From Pandoraea capi (GTDB lineage Bacteria; Pseudomonadota; Gammaproteobacteria; Burkholderiales; Burkholderiaceae), in contig NZ_CABPRV010000001.1 in assembly GCF_902459735.1 (NCBI RefSeq), positions 558,001-622,000 on the forward strand: a stretch of DNA of 64,000 bases. The letters are read 5' to 3'. Made by a program: the position numbers and the translations under genes. The first letter of the stretch is position 1; each line of letters starts with the position of its first letter. Of this stretch, positions 16,040-24,100 are shown one piece after another. Below the pieces are notes generated by a model that made no database searches, was not told the origin of the DNA, and worked only from the letters and a program-made list of their open reading frames with translations.

Positions 16040-16217
16040 GAACGCTTCACGCCCCTCGGCGCTCTCAATACGTTCTGATCTGCAAGTCTTCATCCTTCCC
16101 GGCAAGTTTCCGCTAGCGCCCTGACGCACAACGTCACAGCGATCTGTTGCTTCGCCCAGTCGCAATCACTCCAGCGCCGCGCGATGGGGCGCCGGAGCAA
16201 GTACATCTCTCACAATT

Positions 16218-16685
16218 TCAGAGGCCCAGTTCCGTCAGCCCCGGATGATCGTCGGGACGTCGTCCGAGCGGCCAGTGGTACTTGCGCTCGCTTTCCTTGA
16301 TCGGCATGTCGTTGATGCTCGCATAGCGACGCTGCATCAGCCCGTTCTCCGCAAACTCCCAATTCTCGTTGCCGTACGACCGGAACCAGTTGCCCGCGTC
16401 GTCGTGCCATTCGTAGGCGTAACGCACCGCAATCCGGTTGCCGTCGAATGCCCAAAGCTCCTTGATGAGGCGATAGTCCAGCTCCTTGCGCCACTTGCGC
16501 TCCAGAAAGGCCTGCGCCTCGGCACGGTTGCTCGCAAACTCCGCCCGATTACGCCATTTCGTATCCAGCGTGTATGCCAGCGCGACCTTGGCCGCATCGC
16601 GCGTGTTCCAGCCATCTTCGGCCAAACGGATTTTCTCGATCGCGGTTTCTCGCGTGAACGGCGGCAGAGGGGGACGTGTTTCCAT
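16218..16685 (-). CDS. NTF2-like protein, DUF1348 family
   Basis: The 155-residue protein contains the DUF1348 pattern: an N-terminal helix with [64 protein letters not shown] split over two strands, and NENWEF/DMPI near the end. The fold is an alpha+beta cone often used as a ligand pocket or dimerisation unit; no enzyme activity is known for this group. GGAG lies 7 bases before ATG 16685. The divergent TetR gene and the paired GTAGACAG palindromes in the 97-bp gap indicate that it is repressed by that TetR protein. Confidence 0.87.
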   Translation of the reverse strand: METRPPLPPFTRETAIEKIRLAEDGWNTRDAAKVALAYTLDTKWRNRAEFASNRAEAQAFLERKWRKELDYRLIKELWAFDGNRIAVRYAYEWHDDAGNWFRSYGNENWEFAENGLMQRRYASINDMPIKESERKYHWPLGRRPDDHPGLTELGL

Positions 16686-16718
16686 GACGACTCCTGACAG
16701 TGAGATAAGGTGAAACAA

Positions 16719-16736
16719 GTAGACAGACCTGTCTAC
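16719..16736. promoter_or_regulatory. TetR operator candidate, perfect palindrome
   Basis: GTAGACAG-AC-CTGTCTAC, with 8-bp perfect arms, lies between the divergent DUF1348 and TetR genes. Confidence 0.72.
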
Positions 16737-16755
16737 ATGACGGAGTGTAGACGCA

Positions 16756-16773
16756 GTAGAACGATCTGTCTAC
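16756..16773. promoter_or_regulatory. TetR operator candidate, second imperfect copy
   Basis: GTAGAACG-AT-CTGTCTAC shares one exact half (CTGTCTAC) with the site at 16719; the two centres are 37 bp apart. It ends 9 bp before the TetR start, so binding here would block its own gene. Confidence 0.6.
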
Positions 16774-16782
16774 AATTCCCCT

Positions 16783-17358
16783 ATGAATCCTACTCATGAC
16801 TCCCCTGCCCAATCATCGCCGCGCGATCGCATCCTCGTCGCGGCGCACGATCTGTTCTATCGTGACGGCGTCCGGGCGACGGGAATCGACAAGATCATCG
16901 AGCAGTCGAAGGTCGCCAAGGTCACGTTCTATCGCCAGTACCCGAGCAAGGACGATCTCATCCGCGCCTATCTGGATTATCGGCATGTGCGCTGGATCCA
17001 CTGGTTTCGCACGACGCTGGACGCGCAGGTGGCCACCGGCCAATCACCGGCCGACGCGCTCGTCGCCACGCTCGCGCAATGGTTCTCGCGGGACGATTTC
17101 AGAGGCTGCGCCTTCCTGAACTCGTCGGCCGAACTCGGGACCGCCGATCCCCAGATTCTGGAAATCGTGCGAGAGCATAAGGACGACATGACGTCCGCCA
17201 TCGAAACGCTCGTCGCTCCGGGCAACACTCGCACAGCGAAAGCACGCGCCCTCGCCCTGGCCGTCGACGGCGCCATCGTGCACGCGCAGATGGGACATCC
17301 GCTGCCCCTCGTGCTTGATAGCCTTAGAACGCTCATCTCTCCCATGTTCGCGAAGTAA
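16783..17358 (+). CDS. TetR-family regulator of the DUF1348 gene
   Basis: The 191-residue protein has the TetR DNA-binding helix-turn-helix at about residues 14-60 (ILVAAHDLFYRDGVRATGIDKII, then AKVTFYRQYPSKDDLI), followed by an all-helical ligand domain. The GCAFLNSSAELG segment in the ligand domain occurs in a subgroup of TetR proteins linked to small-molecule stress responses. It is divergent from the DUF1348 gene, with two GTAGACAG-type palindromes between them, giving a clear autoregulatory model. The inducer is unknown. Confidence 0.92.
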   Translation: MNPTHDSPAQSSPRDRILVAAHDLFYRDGVRATGIDKIIEQSKVAKVTFYRQYPSKDDLIRAYLDYRHVRWIHWFRTTLDAQVATGQSPADALVATLAQWFSRDDFRGCAFLNSSAELGTADPQILEIVREHKDDMTSAIETLVAPGNTRTAKARALALAVDGAIVHAQMGHPLPLVLDSLRTLISPMFAK

Positions 17359-17387
17359 CACCAAGTCCCCGCGAACGGATGCAGCAC

Positions 17388-17425
17388 CCGCCGAAGCCGT
17401 CCCTGTGACGGCTTCGCGGCATTTT
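17388..17425 (+). terminator. Terminator after the first TetR gene
   Basis: AAGCCGTC-CCTGT-GACGGCTT with further GCCG/CGGC pairing outside it and a following TTTT, 35 bp after the stop codon. Confidence 0.65.
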
Positions 17426-17479
17426 GCGAGGCACTCCGATCCCGGCACTCGCCAAACCCACATCCCACGTCCGGTTATT

Positions 17480-17493
17480 TGAACGATGAGTCA
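17480..17493. promoter_or_regulatory. Candidate operator of the second TetR regulator
   Basis: TGAACGATGAGTCA lies about 80 bp upstream of the TetR start. It and the site at 18267 are both imperfect versions of TGAACGATCGTTCA. Confidence 0.45.
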
Positions 17494-17575
17494 AAAATAG
17501 CCTATAGTCACGCCATCCACCGTTGCGTCTTGCGCACCGGCCGTTTCCCATCCTCACGATTCGACGAGGCCCATC

Positions 17576-18157
17576 ATGAGCGGTAGACCCAGAGAATTCG
17601 ACGACGCGGCCGTCATCGACGCCGCCATGGACGTCTTCTGGACGAACGGCTATGAAGGCACCTCCGCGCAGGCACTCGTCGAATGCACAGGGCTGGGCCG
17701 TGGCAGTCTGTATAACGCCTTCGGCAGCAAGCTCCACCTCTATCACGAAGCGCTCGAACGCTATCAGACGCTCGGCCTTCAGAAGCAAGCCGACATTCTC
17801 AACACCCCCGGTCCCGTCAAGGATCGGCTGCGCGCCATGATGCAATGGGGCATCGACGAAGACCTCGATCCCGACAAGCAACGCGGCTGCATGGCCCTTT
17901 TCGCCGCATTCGAACGCGGCGCCAAGGACGAGAAGGTTCGTAGAATCAGTCAGGCTTACTTCACCCGCATCGAACAAGTGCTCGTGCACCTGATCGCGAT
18001 CGGCCAGCACAACGGCGAACTCTCCACCCAGCGCTCGCCCGTTGTCGTCGCCCGTACGTTCATGTCGAGCTACTACGGTCTGCGCGCCCTCGGACGCACC
18101 GTCCACGACCGCGCCTTCCTCGAAGGCGTCATGCAGGGCACGCTCGATCAACTGTGA
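17576..18157 (+). CDS. TetR/AcrR-family regulator
   Basis: The 193-residue protein starts with the TetR helix-turn-helix (DAAVIDAAMDVFWTNGYEGTS, then GRGSLYNAFGSKLHLY). The ligand domain includes RGCMALFAAFERGAKDEKV, with a cysteine near residue 105 that occurs in many members controlling efflux. It lies 128 bp upstream of an MFS exporter on the same strand. Similar imperfect palindromes upstream of both genes suggest that it represses itself and the exporter. Confidence 0.92.
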   Translation: MSGRPREFDDAAVIDAAMDVFWTNGYEGTSAQALVECTGLGRGSLYNAFGSKLHLYHEALERYQTLGLQKQADILNTPGPVKDRLRAMMQWGIDEDLDPDKQRGCMALFAAFERGAKDEKVRRISQAYFTRIEQVLVHLIAIGQHNGELSTQRSPVVVARTFMSSYYGLRALGRTVHDRAFLEGVMQGTLDQL

Positions 18158-18266
18158 CGTTTGGCACCGCCTGTCGCTTCATCGCTGACTTTCTCGCGCA
18201 ACACACCATCCAAAACACCTGACACCCTAAATCCCCCCTCGCGGATTCCATTCACATCCGCGATTA

Positions 18267-18281
18267 TGGAATGATCGTTAA
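18267..18281. promoter_or_regulatory. Candidate operator at the MFS start
   Basis: TGGAATGATCGTTAA resembles TGAACGATCGTTCA, as does the site before the TetR gene. A CGCGGAT-N9-ATCCGCG hairpin sits immediately upstream at 18240-18262. Confidence 0.42.
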
Positions 18282-18285
18282 AGTT

Positions 18286-19485
18286 ATGACGCAAAAATCG
18301 ACAATGCCGCCTGTCGTCTACCTGTTAGGACTCACCGTCTTCGCGATGACGACCGCAGAATTCATGGTCGCCGGCATGATGCCCGCGCTCGCCCACGCAA
18401 TGAACGTCGGTATCGGCGACATCGGCAATCTGATCTCGCTCTACGCCCTCGGCATGACCATCGGCGGCCCGGTCCTCACGGCCCTACTGCTCGCGCTGCG
18501 TACCCCGCACAAGCGGGCGCTCATCTGGTTGCTGAGCATCAATGTGGCCGGCGGCGTGCTGGCTGCCGTCTCGACCCGCTATGAAGTGATGGCCCTCGCC
18601 CGGATCATCATGGGGGTAGCCAGCTCGGCGACGTTCGGGGTTGCGCTGACGCTTTGCGCCGATCTCGTGGCGCCGTCGGTTCGCGGGCGCGCGGCGTCCT
18701 TCGTGCTGGGCGGGCTGATGTTCTCGCCGGTGGTCGGTGTGCCGCTCACGGCCTTCATCGAGCAGCACTACGGCTGGCGCGCCAGCTTCTGGCTCGTCGC
18801 CGTGCTCGCTGCGCTTTGCACGGTGGCGGTTGCGCTCTGGGCACCCAGGAGTGAAAAGCAGGAAGAGGAAGTCGTCAGCCTGGCGGCGGAATTTCGCTCG
18901 CTGCTGAATCGTCCGCTGTGGGCCGCGTTTGCGACCAGTGGCCTGATCATCGGCGCGACGTTCGCCGCGTTCAGCTACTTCTCGCCGATCTTTCTGAATG
19001 TCGCCGGCGTGTCGGCCACGTCCATTCCGAATCTGCTCGCGATGTACGGCATCGCCAACATCATCGGCAACGCCGTCGTCGGGCGCTTCGCCGACCGTCA
19101 TACGCTCACCGTGCTGATTGCGGGTTTGTCAGTGCTCGCACTCGCGCTGATCAGCTTCGCGCTTTGGGCCGAGTTGACGCCGGTCGGTATCGCCGCGTTC
19201 GCTGCCATCGGGCTGACGGGCGTGTCGCTCAATCCGGCGATGGTCGCGCGTGTGATGCGGGCCGCAGCCCCCGGGCCGCTCGTCAATACGATGCATACGT
19301 CAGTGATTACGGCCGGTCTCGCCTTCGGGACGTGGGCGGGTGGTGCTGCCATCGACGCCGGGTACAGCATGCGTGCACCACTCTGGATCGGTGCCGCGAT
19401 GGCGGCCCTGGGGCTCGCCAGTTTGTTACCTTACCTCCGCTCGGGTCTCGCTCAGGCCCCCGAAACGGTGTGCTCCGCTTCCTGA
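18286..19485 (+). CDS. MFS efflux transporter, AraJ/PbuE-like (DHA1)
   Basis: The protein of about 399 residues has twelve predicted membrane helices. The N-terminus reads TTAEFMVAGMMPALAHAMNVGIGDIG, typical of the DHA1 sugar-efflux/multidrug branch, and the loop after helix 2 contains TPHKRALIW. RGRAASFVLGGLMFSPVVGVPLT in helix 5 is the antiporter motif C region. Starts at 18271, 18286 and 18304 are possible; none has a good ribosome binding site, and 18286 keeps the palindrome at 18267 outside the gene. The upstream TetR gene probably controls it. The substrate is unknown. Confidence 0.9.
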   Translation: MTQKSTMPPVVYLLGLTVFAMTTAEFMVAGMMPALAHAMNVGIGDIGNLISLYALGMTIGGPVLTALLLALRTPHKRALIWLLSINVAGGVLAAVSTRYEVMALARIIMGVASSATFGVALTLCADLVAPSVRGRAASFVLGGLMFSPVVGVPLTAFIEQHYGWRASFWLVAVLAALCTVAVALWAPRSEKQEEEVVSLAAEFRSLLNRPLWAAFATSGLIIGATFAAFSYFSPIFLNVAGVSATSIPNLLAMYGIANIIGNAVVGRFADRHTLTVLIAGLSVLALALISFALWAELTPVGIAAFAAIGLTGVSLNPAMVARVMRAAAPGPLVNTMHTSVITAGLAFGTWAGGAAIDAGYSMRAPLWIGAAMAALGLASLLPYLRSGLAQAPETVCSAS

Positions 19486-19606
19486 TGCTGTCTTAGATGA
19501 GGGGGCAGCCAGGTCCGGGAAGCACTCGCTTACCGCATCGGAATGGCTGCCTCACCCGATAGATCCCCAACGCATCTCGCACCTTCAGACGTTCAGCGCG
19601 CACCGA

Positions 19607-19714
19607 TCAGAACAGTGCCAGCACGTCGTTGAAAAACTTCGCTACCGGTGCAGCACGGCTTGCCCACGTGCCTACGGTCACCAGTGCGTCGCAGATCGGT
19701 CCAATTGCAGCCAT
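19607..19714 (-). CDS. 35-residue hydrophobic peptide, tandem copy 1
   Basis: The frame is ATG 19714 to TGA 19607, preceded by GGAGGTGTGAC, an ideal ribosome binding site with 6-base spacing. The peptide begins MAAIGPICDALVTVGTW and ends FFNDVLALF; it has one cysteine (residue 8), one arginine (20), one lysine (26) and otherwise mostly aliphatic or aromatic residues, so it should form an amphipathic or membrane-seeking helix. There is no signal-peptide or leader-peptide cleavage pattern. The copy at 19764 encodes the same peptide with five base changes, all silent, which strongly supports translation. Family unknown; a type I toxin-like, bacteriocin-like or signalling peptide are all possible. 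Confidence 0.82.
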   Translation of the reverse strand: MAAIGPICDALVTVGTWASRAAPVAKFFNDVLALF

Positions 19715-19763
19715 GTCACACCTCCAGTCGATTCAGTTCGGTTTGCGTTTCGTCGCGCGTTAA

Positions 19764-19871
19764 TCAGAACAGCGCCAGCACATCGTTGAAGAACTTCGCT
19801 ACCGGAGCAGCACGGCTTGCCCACGTGCCTACGGTTACCAGTGCGTCGCAGATCGGTCCAATTGCAGCCAT
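19764..19871 (-). CDS. 35-residue hydrophobic peptide, tandem copy 2
   Basis: ATG 19871 to TGA 19764; the amino-acid sequence is identical to copy 1. The five base differences (Val, Ala, Phe, Asp and Ala codons) are all at third positions. The ribosome binding site is GGGGGTGTGAC, one base weaker than in copies 1 and 3, so this copy may be translated less. The spacer to copy 1 is 49 bp with no terminator, so the three are probably one transcript read from copy 3 to copy 1. Confidence 0.82.
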   Translation of the reverse strand: MAAIGPICDALVTVGTWASRAAPVAKFFNDVLALF

Positions 19872-19921
19872 GTCACACCCCCAGTCGATTCGGTTCGGTT
19901 TGTAATTCGTATCGGGTTATT

Positions 19922-20029
19922 TCAGAACAGCGCCATCACGTCGTTGATGAACTTTGCTACCGGGGCTGCCCGGCTAGCCCACGTTCCGACAACCACCAGT
20001 CCGTCGCAGATCGGTCCAATCAGAGCCAT
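19922..20029 (-). CDS. 35-residue hydrophobic peptide, tandem copy 3 (promoter-proximal)
   Basis: ATG 20029 to TGA 19922, with GGAGGTGTGAA upstream. It differs from copies 1 and 2 at five residues (A3L, A10G, T13V, F28I, L32M), all conservative, while IGPICD, VGTWASRAAPVAKF, NDV and the final ALF are unchanged. This pattern of substitution, hydrophobic for hydrophobic with fixed polar positions, indicates selection on an amphipathic structure. A TTGACA hexamer at 20104-20099 (minus strand) and a GGTCCGGACC palindrome lie upstream. Confidence 0.83.
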   Translation of the reverse strand: MALIGPICDGLVVVGTWASRAAPVAKFINDVMALF

Positions 20030-20098
20030 TTCACACCTCCAGTTTCGCTTCGTCGTTGTTGGGTCTTTGTTTCGTCGTTTCGCGTTTGCCGCGAGTTG

Positions 20099-20104
20099 TG
20101 TCAA
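20099..20104 (-). promoter_or_regulatory. Possible -35 element of the peptide array
   Basis: A perfect TTGACA on the minus strand lies 70 bp upstream of peptide copy 3. The hexamer 17 bases further (GAAACG) is a poor -10, so the promoter call is tentative. Confidence 0.35.
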
Positions 20105-20113
20105 AGATAAACC

Positions 20114-20129
20114 TCGGGTCCGGACCTGA
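20114..20129. promoter_or_regulatory. Palindrome upstream of the peptide array
   Basis: TCGGGTCCGGACCTGA contains a perfect 10-bp core GGTCCGGACC with two further matching bases at each outer end. It lies in the divergent region between the peptide array and the DUF3348 operon, where a shared regulator could act. Confidence 0.4.
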
Positions 20130-20132
20130 AAA

Positions 20133-20148
20133 CTGAGATAAATCACAG
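20133..20148. promoter_or_regulatory. CTG-N10-CAG element, weak LexA-box candidate
   Basis: CTGAGATAAATCACAG has the spacing of a LexA box (compare the recA site at 62625) but an imperfect A/T core. Such a minimal pattern is expected by chance many times in 64 kb, so only its position, 104 bp upstream of the peptide array, makes it worth noting. Confidence 0.2.
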
Positions 20149-20301
20149 TCGATGCGCCGGACGGCGGAAGTCCGCCACGGCGTCTTCCAAAAGATGTCCA
20201 AATGGCCCGCTTCACGCCCGTCAAGCCCCGGCATACCGGGCAGTCGGCGGTCGGAAGGCGCGCGCAGTGTAAACTGCTGGGTTTTCGACCCCCCCAGTGG
20301 A

Positions 20302-21108
20302 ATGGTGCAAGTGTCCCGGCGTCCCGTTATCAGCGCCCCAACACTCATACGCTCGCTGGCCCGCCTGAGCTCGTTCGCGCCCCCGGAGGCCGCGCCGTCG
20401 CTCTCGGACCGCATGAGCCAGTGGCTGGGCTGGACCGACGCCATCGCGCTCTCGTCGGCCCTGAAAGCCAACCCGCCGGCGGCAACGCCCGGCGCGCGTT
20501 CGGCTGCGCAGGACCCGGCGAGCGCGCTCGCCACACTCGCCCGTGTGCGCGCCGAGCTGGCCGCCGCCATCGCCCGCGATTGCGGGCTGGCCGCCGCCCC
20601 CGGCGGGCAGATCCGCGCCCTGAGCGCCGCCGAGCGTCAGCGCGCCGCGTCCTTCGCCGAATTTCCGGCGTATCGACAGCGCTACGCGACCTCGCAGCAG
20701 ACGATGGATACGGCGATCAGCGCCCTGCGCACCCGCCTGCGGGCCCAGTTGGCCACGCAGTCGCCGGACGCCGCCCGACTCGCCAGCGTCGACGCCGTCA
20801 TGGAGCGTGTGATGGGCGCACGTGAGCGCACACTGCTTGCCAGCGTGCCGAATTTGCTCGAAGGGCATTTCGTGCGGCTACGTGACACGGAACAGGCGGC
20901 CATGGCCGCCCCGCGCGTGCCCGGCGCCCCGGCGCTACCGCCGGCCGGCACATGGCTCGACACCTTCCACCGGGATATGCAGAGCGTTTTGCTCGCGGAA
21001 CTGGATATACGCCTGGAACCGATCGAAGGGCTGATCGCCGCCCTCGCCTCGGTGACTCCCGGCGAAAACGTTAGTGAACCCGGACAACATGACCCGTTAC
21101 CTCGTTGA
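20302..21108 (+). CDS. DUF3348 protein, first gene of a MotAB-like operon
   Basis: The 268-residue protein is predicted to be cytoplasmic and mostly helical, without membrane segments. Recognisable DUF3348 features are the N-terminal APTLIRSLARL, the central DRMSQWLGWTDAIALS, and the helix-rich FAEFPAYRQRYATSQQTMDTAI followed by ERTLLASVPNLLEGHF. Its function is unknown; the family is known to me only beside DUF802 genes. ATG 20302 gives the family N-terminus, although its ribosome binding site is weak. It overlaps the DUF802 start by 20 bp, indicating translational coupling. Confidence 0.85.
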   Translation: MVQVSRRPVISAPTLIRSLARLSSFAPPEAAPSLSDRMSQWLGWTDAIALSSALKANPPAATPGARSAAQDPASALATLARVRAELAAAIARDCGLAAAPGGQIRALSAAERQRAASFAEFPAYRQRYATSQQTMDTAISALRTRLRAQLATQSPDAARLASVDAVMERVMGARERTLLASVPNLLEGHFVRLRDTEQAAMAAPRVPGAPALPPAGTWLDTFHRDMQSVLLAELDIRLEPIEGLIAALASVTPGENVSEPGQHDPLPR

Positions 21109-24100
21109 TCTCGTCGCCTTTGTCGCAGGTCTGGCCGTCGTCGGCTGGATCGCCATCGGCTATGCCGGCACCAATACCCTCGCACTCGCCGTCGCGCTGC
21201 TGATCGCCGCCGTGTATCTGATCGGAGCGCTCGAACTCAAACGCTTCCATCAATCGACGAACGCGCTCGCCCGTGCCGTCGGCAGCCTGAACGCCGCCCC
21301 CGCCTCGCTGCCCTCGTGGCTCGACACGCTGCCGGCCGGACTGCGCACCGCCGTGCGTCTGCGCGTGGAAGGCGAACGCGTCGGCCTGCCCGGCCCGGCC
21401 CTCACGCCGTACCTCGTCGGCCTGCTCGTGCTGCTCGGCATGCTCGGCACCTTCCTCGGCATGGCCGCCACGCTGCGCGGCACCGGTATCGCGCTCGAAG
21501 GCGCGACCGATCTGCAAGCGATCCGCGCTTCGCTCGCCTCGCCGGTCAAAGGCCTGGGCTTCGCCTTCGGGACGTCCGTCGCCGGGGTCGCCACATCCGC
21601 CATGCTCGGCCTGCTCGCCGCCCTCGCCCGCAAGGAACGCGCGCAGGTCGTCCAGTCGCTCGACGCCCGCATCGTCACGACATTGCGCGGTTTCTCCCAG
21701 CAACATCAACGCGAGACCACGCTGCAACTGCTTCAGCAGCAAGCGACGGTCATGCCCGCGCTCGTCGACCGTCTGCAAGACATGATGGCCGCGATGGAGC
21801 GCCAGAGTCAGGCGCTCGGCGAACGTCTGGTCGCGAATCAGGACGCGCTTCACGCCAAGACGGATGCCTCCTACGCGCAACTGACCAGCGCGATGCAGCA
21901 GTATCTAAAGGACAGCGTCGCCACCACGGCAAGTGCCGCCGGTGCCGCGATTCGTCCGGAAGTCGAGGCGACGATGGCCAGCCTCGCACGTGAAACCGCC
22001 ACATGGCACCAGACCGTCTCCGCCGCCGTGCAAGACCGCATGGATGGCCTGTCGGACCGCTTCGAAGCCACGACGGCGCGTGTGGCCAGCGTCTGGAAAG
22101 ATTCGCTCGACGCTCAATTGCGCACCAATGAATCGCTCGCAACCGATCTGCGCAGCGCCCTCGGCGACTTCACGCAAACGTTCGAGACCCGTTCGTCGCG
22201 ACTCGTCGACGATGTCGCTACGCGTCTGGAAACGGCCACGGAACACGTCGGCAACGCCCATGCCGGCGTCGCCAAAACGTGGGAAGCGTCGCTCGTCACG
22301 CAACAACGCAGCCACGACGCGCTGGCTGAAAGGCTGGACAGCGCCCTCACGCAATTCGCACAGACCTTCGAGACACGTTCGGCCAAGCTGGTCGACGACA
22401 TCGCCGTGCGTCTGGAGACGACGACGGGGCAGGTCAGCACCGCGCATGCGGGCATTGCGCAGACGTGGGAAACATCACTCACCACACAACAACAGACGAA
22501 CGACGCGCTCGCGAAGGCCCTCAGCGCCACGCTCGCGCAATTCACCGACTCGTTCCAGACGCGTTCCGCCGGCCTGCTGGCCGACGTCACCACGCGACTC
22601 GACAATGCCACCGGCAGCATCGCCACCGCGCAGACCACCGTGGCCGAAGCCTGGCAACAGGCGCTCGGCCAGCAGCAACAGTCGCACGATACGTTCACGC
22701 AATCGCTCGGCGCCGCACTGGAGCGCTTCGCACAAACGTTCGAAGCCCGCTCGGGCGCACTGCTGGCAGATGTGGCCACCAAGCTCGACGCGGCGAGCGG
22801 CAACCTGAGCGGCGCGCACGAGCGCGTGGCGCAGGCGTGGGACCAGTCGATCGCGTTGCAGCAACAGGCCAACGCCGCGCTGAACGCCGAACTCTCCGCC
22901 GCGCTCACCCGCTTCACCGACACCTTCGAGCAGCGCGCCGTCCATCTGATCGACGGCGTGAGTCAGCGCACCGAGGGCGCGATGCACAGCGTGTCGGAGA
23001 CGGCGGCTGTCGTATCCGGCGAATGGAAGCAGGCGATCACGGCGCAGCAGTCCGCCAACGACACCCTCGCCCGTGATCTCGCCGACGCCCTTGGCCGCTT
23101 CGCCGAGACGTTCGAATCGCGCGCGTCGCAGTTGCTGCAAAGCGTCTCGTCGCAAATGGATTCGACGTCCGCCAACGTCGCACAGACGTGGCGCGACGCG
23201 GTCGCGGAACACGCCCGCACGAACGAGCGTCTGGCCGACGGCAACCAACAACTCGTGACGGCAACGACGCAGGCGTTCACCGAGCACAGCGCCTCACTGC
23301 TGCAAGCGCTCAGCGCCGCCAACACCGCGCATCACGACGCCACCGCCGAGCGCGAGACGCAGCGTCTGTCCGCCTGGACCGAAACGCTCGAAGGCACGCT
23401 CGCCACGTTGCGCTCGGAATGGCAGCAGGTCGGTGCGCAGACGGCAAGTCAGCAACAAGCGATCTGCGACACGCTCGCGCGCACGGCACTGGAAATGTCG
23501 GAGCAAACGCGCGCCAACGCGAGCGACACCATCGCGGAAATCTCGCGTCTGGTGCAGACGGCATCGGAAGCCCCGAAGGCGGCCGCCGAGATCATCGGCG
23601 AACTGCGTCAGAAGCTCTCGGACAGCATGGTGCGCGACAACGCCATGCTGGAAGAACGCTCGCGTCTGCTCGACACGCTGGGCACGCTGCTCGACACCGT
23701 CAAGCACGCGGGCAACGAACAACGCGCTGCCGTCGACGAACTGGTGACGACGTCCGCCCAACTGCTGGAACGCGCCGGTGCGAATCTGGGCGACGCCATC
23801 GCCGCGCAGACGGAAAAGCTGACGGAGGCATCGGCGCAGGTCACCGGCAGCGTGATCGAGATCGCCAGCCTCGGCGACGCCTTCGGGGCGGCCGTGCAGT
23901 CGTTCGGCGAATCGAACACACAGTTGCTCGACCATCTGCAACGCATCGAGGCCGCGCTCGACAAGTCGATGGCGCGCAGCGACGAACAACTCGGCTACTA
24001 CGTCGCACAGGCTCGCGAAGTCGTGGAACTGAGCGTGATGTCGCAGAAGCAAATCCTCGAGAACCTTCAGGACATGGCGCAAACGCGCGCACAAGCCGCG

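Larger units (their letters stand above)
19607..20029 (-). repeat. Three-copy tandem array of peptide genes, period 157-158 bp
   Basis: Start codons at 19714, 19871 and 20029 are spaced 157 and 158 bp apart. Each unit is a 108-bp gene plus a spacer of about 50 bp that also retains similarity (CAGTCGATTC-GTTCGGTTTG in spacers 1 and 2). The array probably arose by local duplication of a whole expression unit including the ribosome binding site. An inverted repeat GGCAGCCA/TGGCTGCC at 19504-19511 and 19544-19551 lies downstream and may end the transcript. Confidence 0.85.

Noticed and set aside
18240-18262. CGCGGAT-N9-ATCCGCG hairpin as a terminator of the TetR gene
   Set aside because: There is no T run after the stem and it sits directly before the MFS gene; left as a possible regulatory hairpin only.
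19607-20029. Repeat array at first glance resembling a CRISPR
   Set aside because: Only three units of about 157 bp, and the conserved parts are 108-bp reading frames with ribosome binding sites; there are no short repeats with unique spacers and no cas genes.
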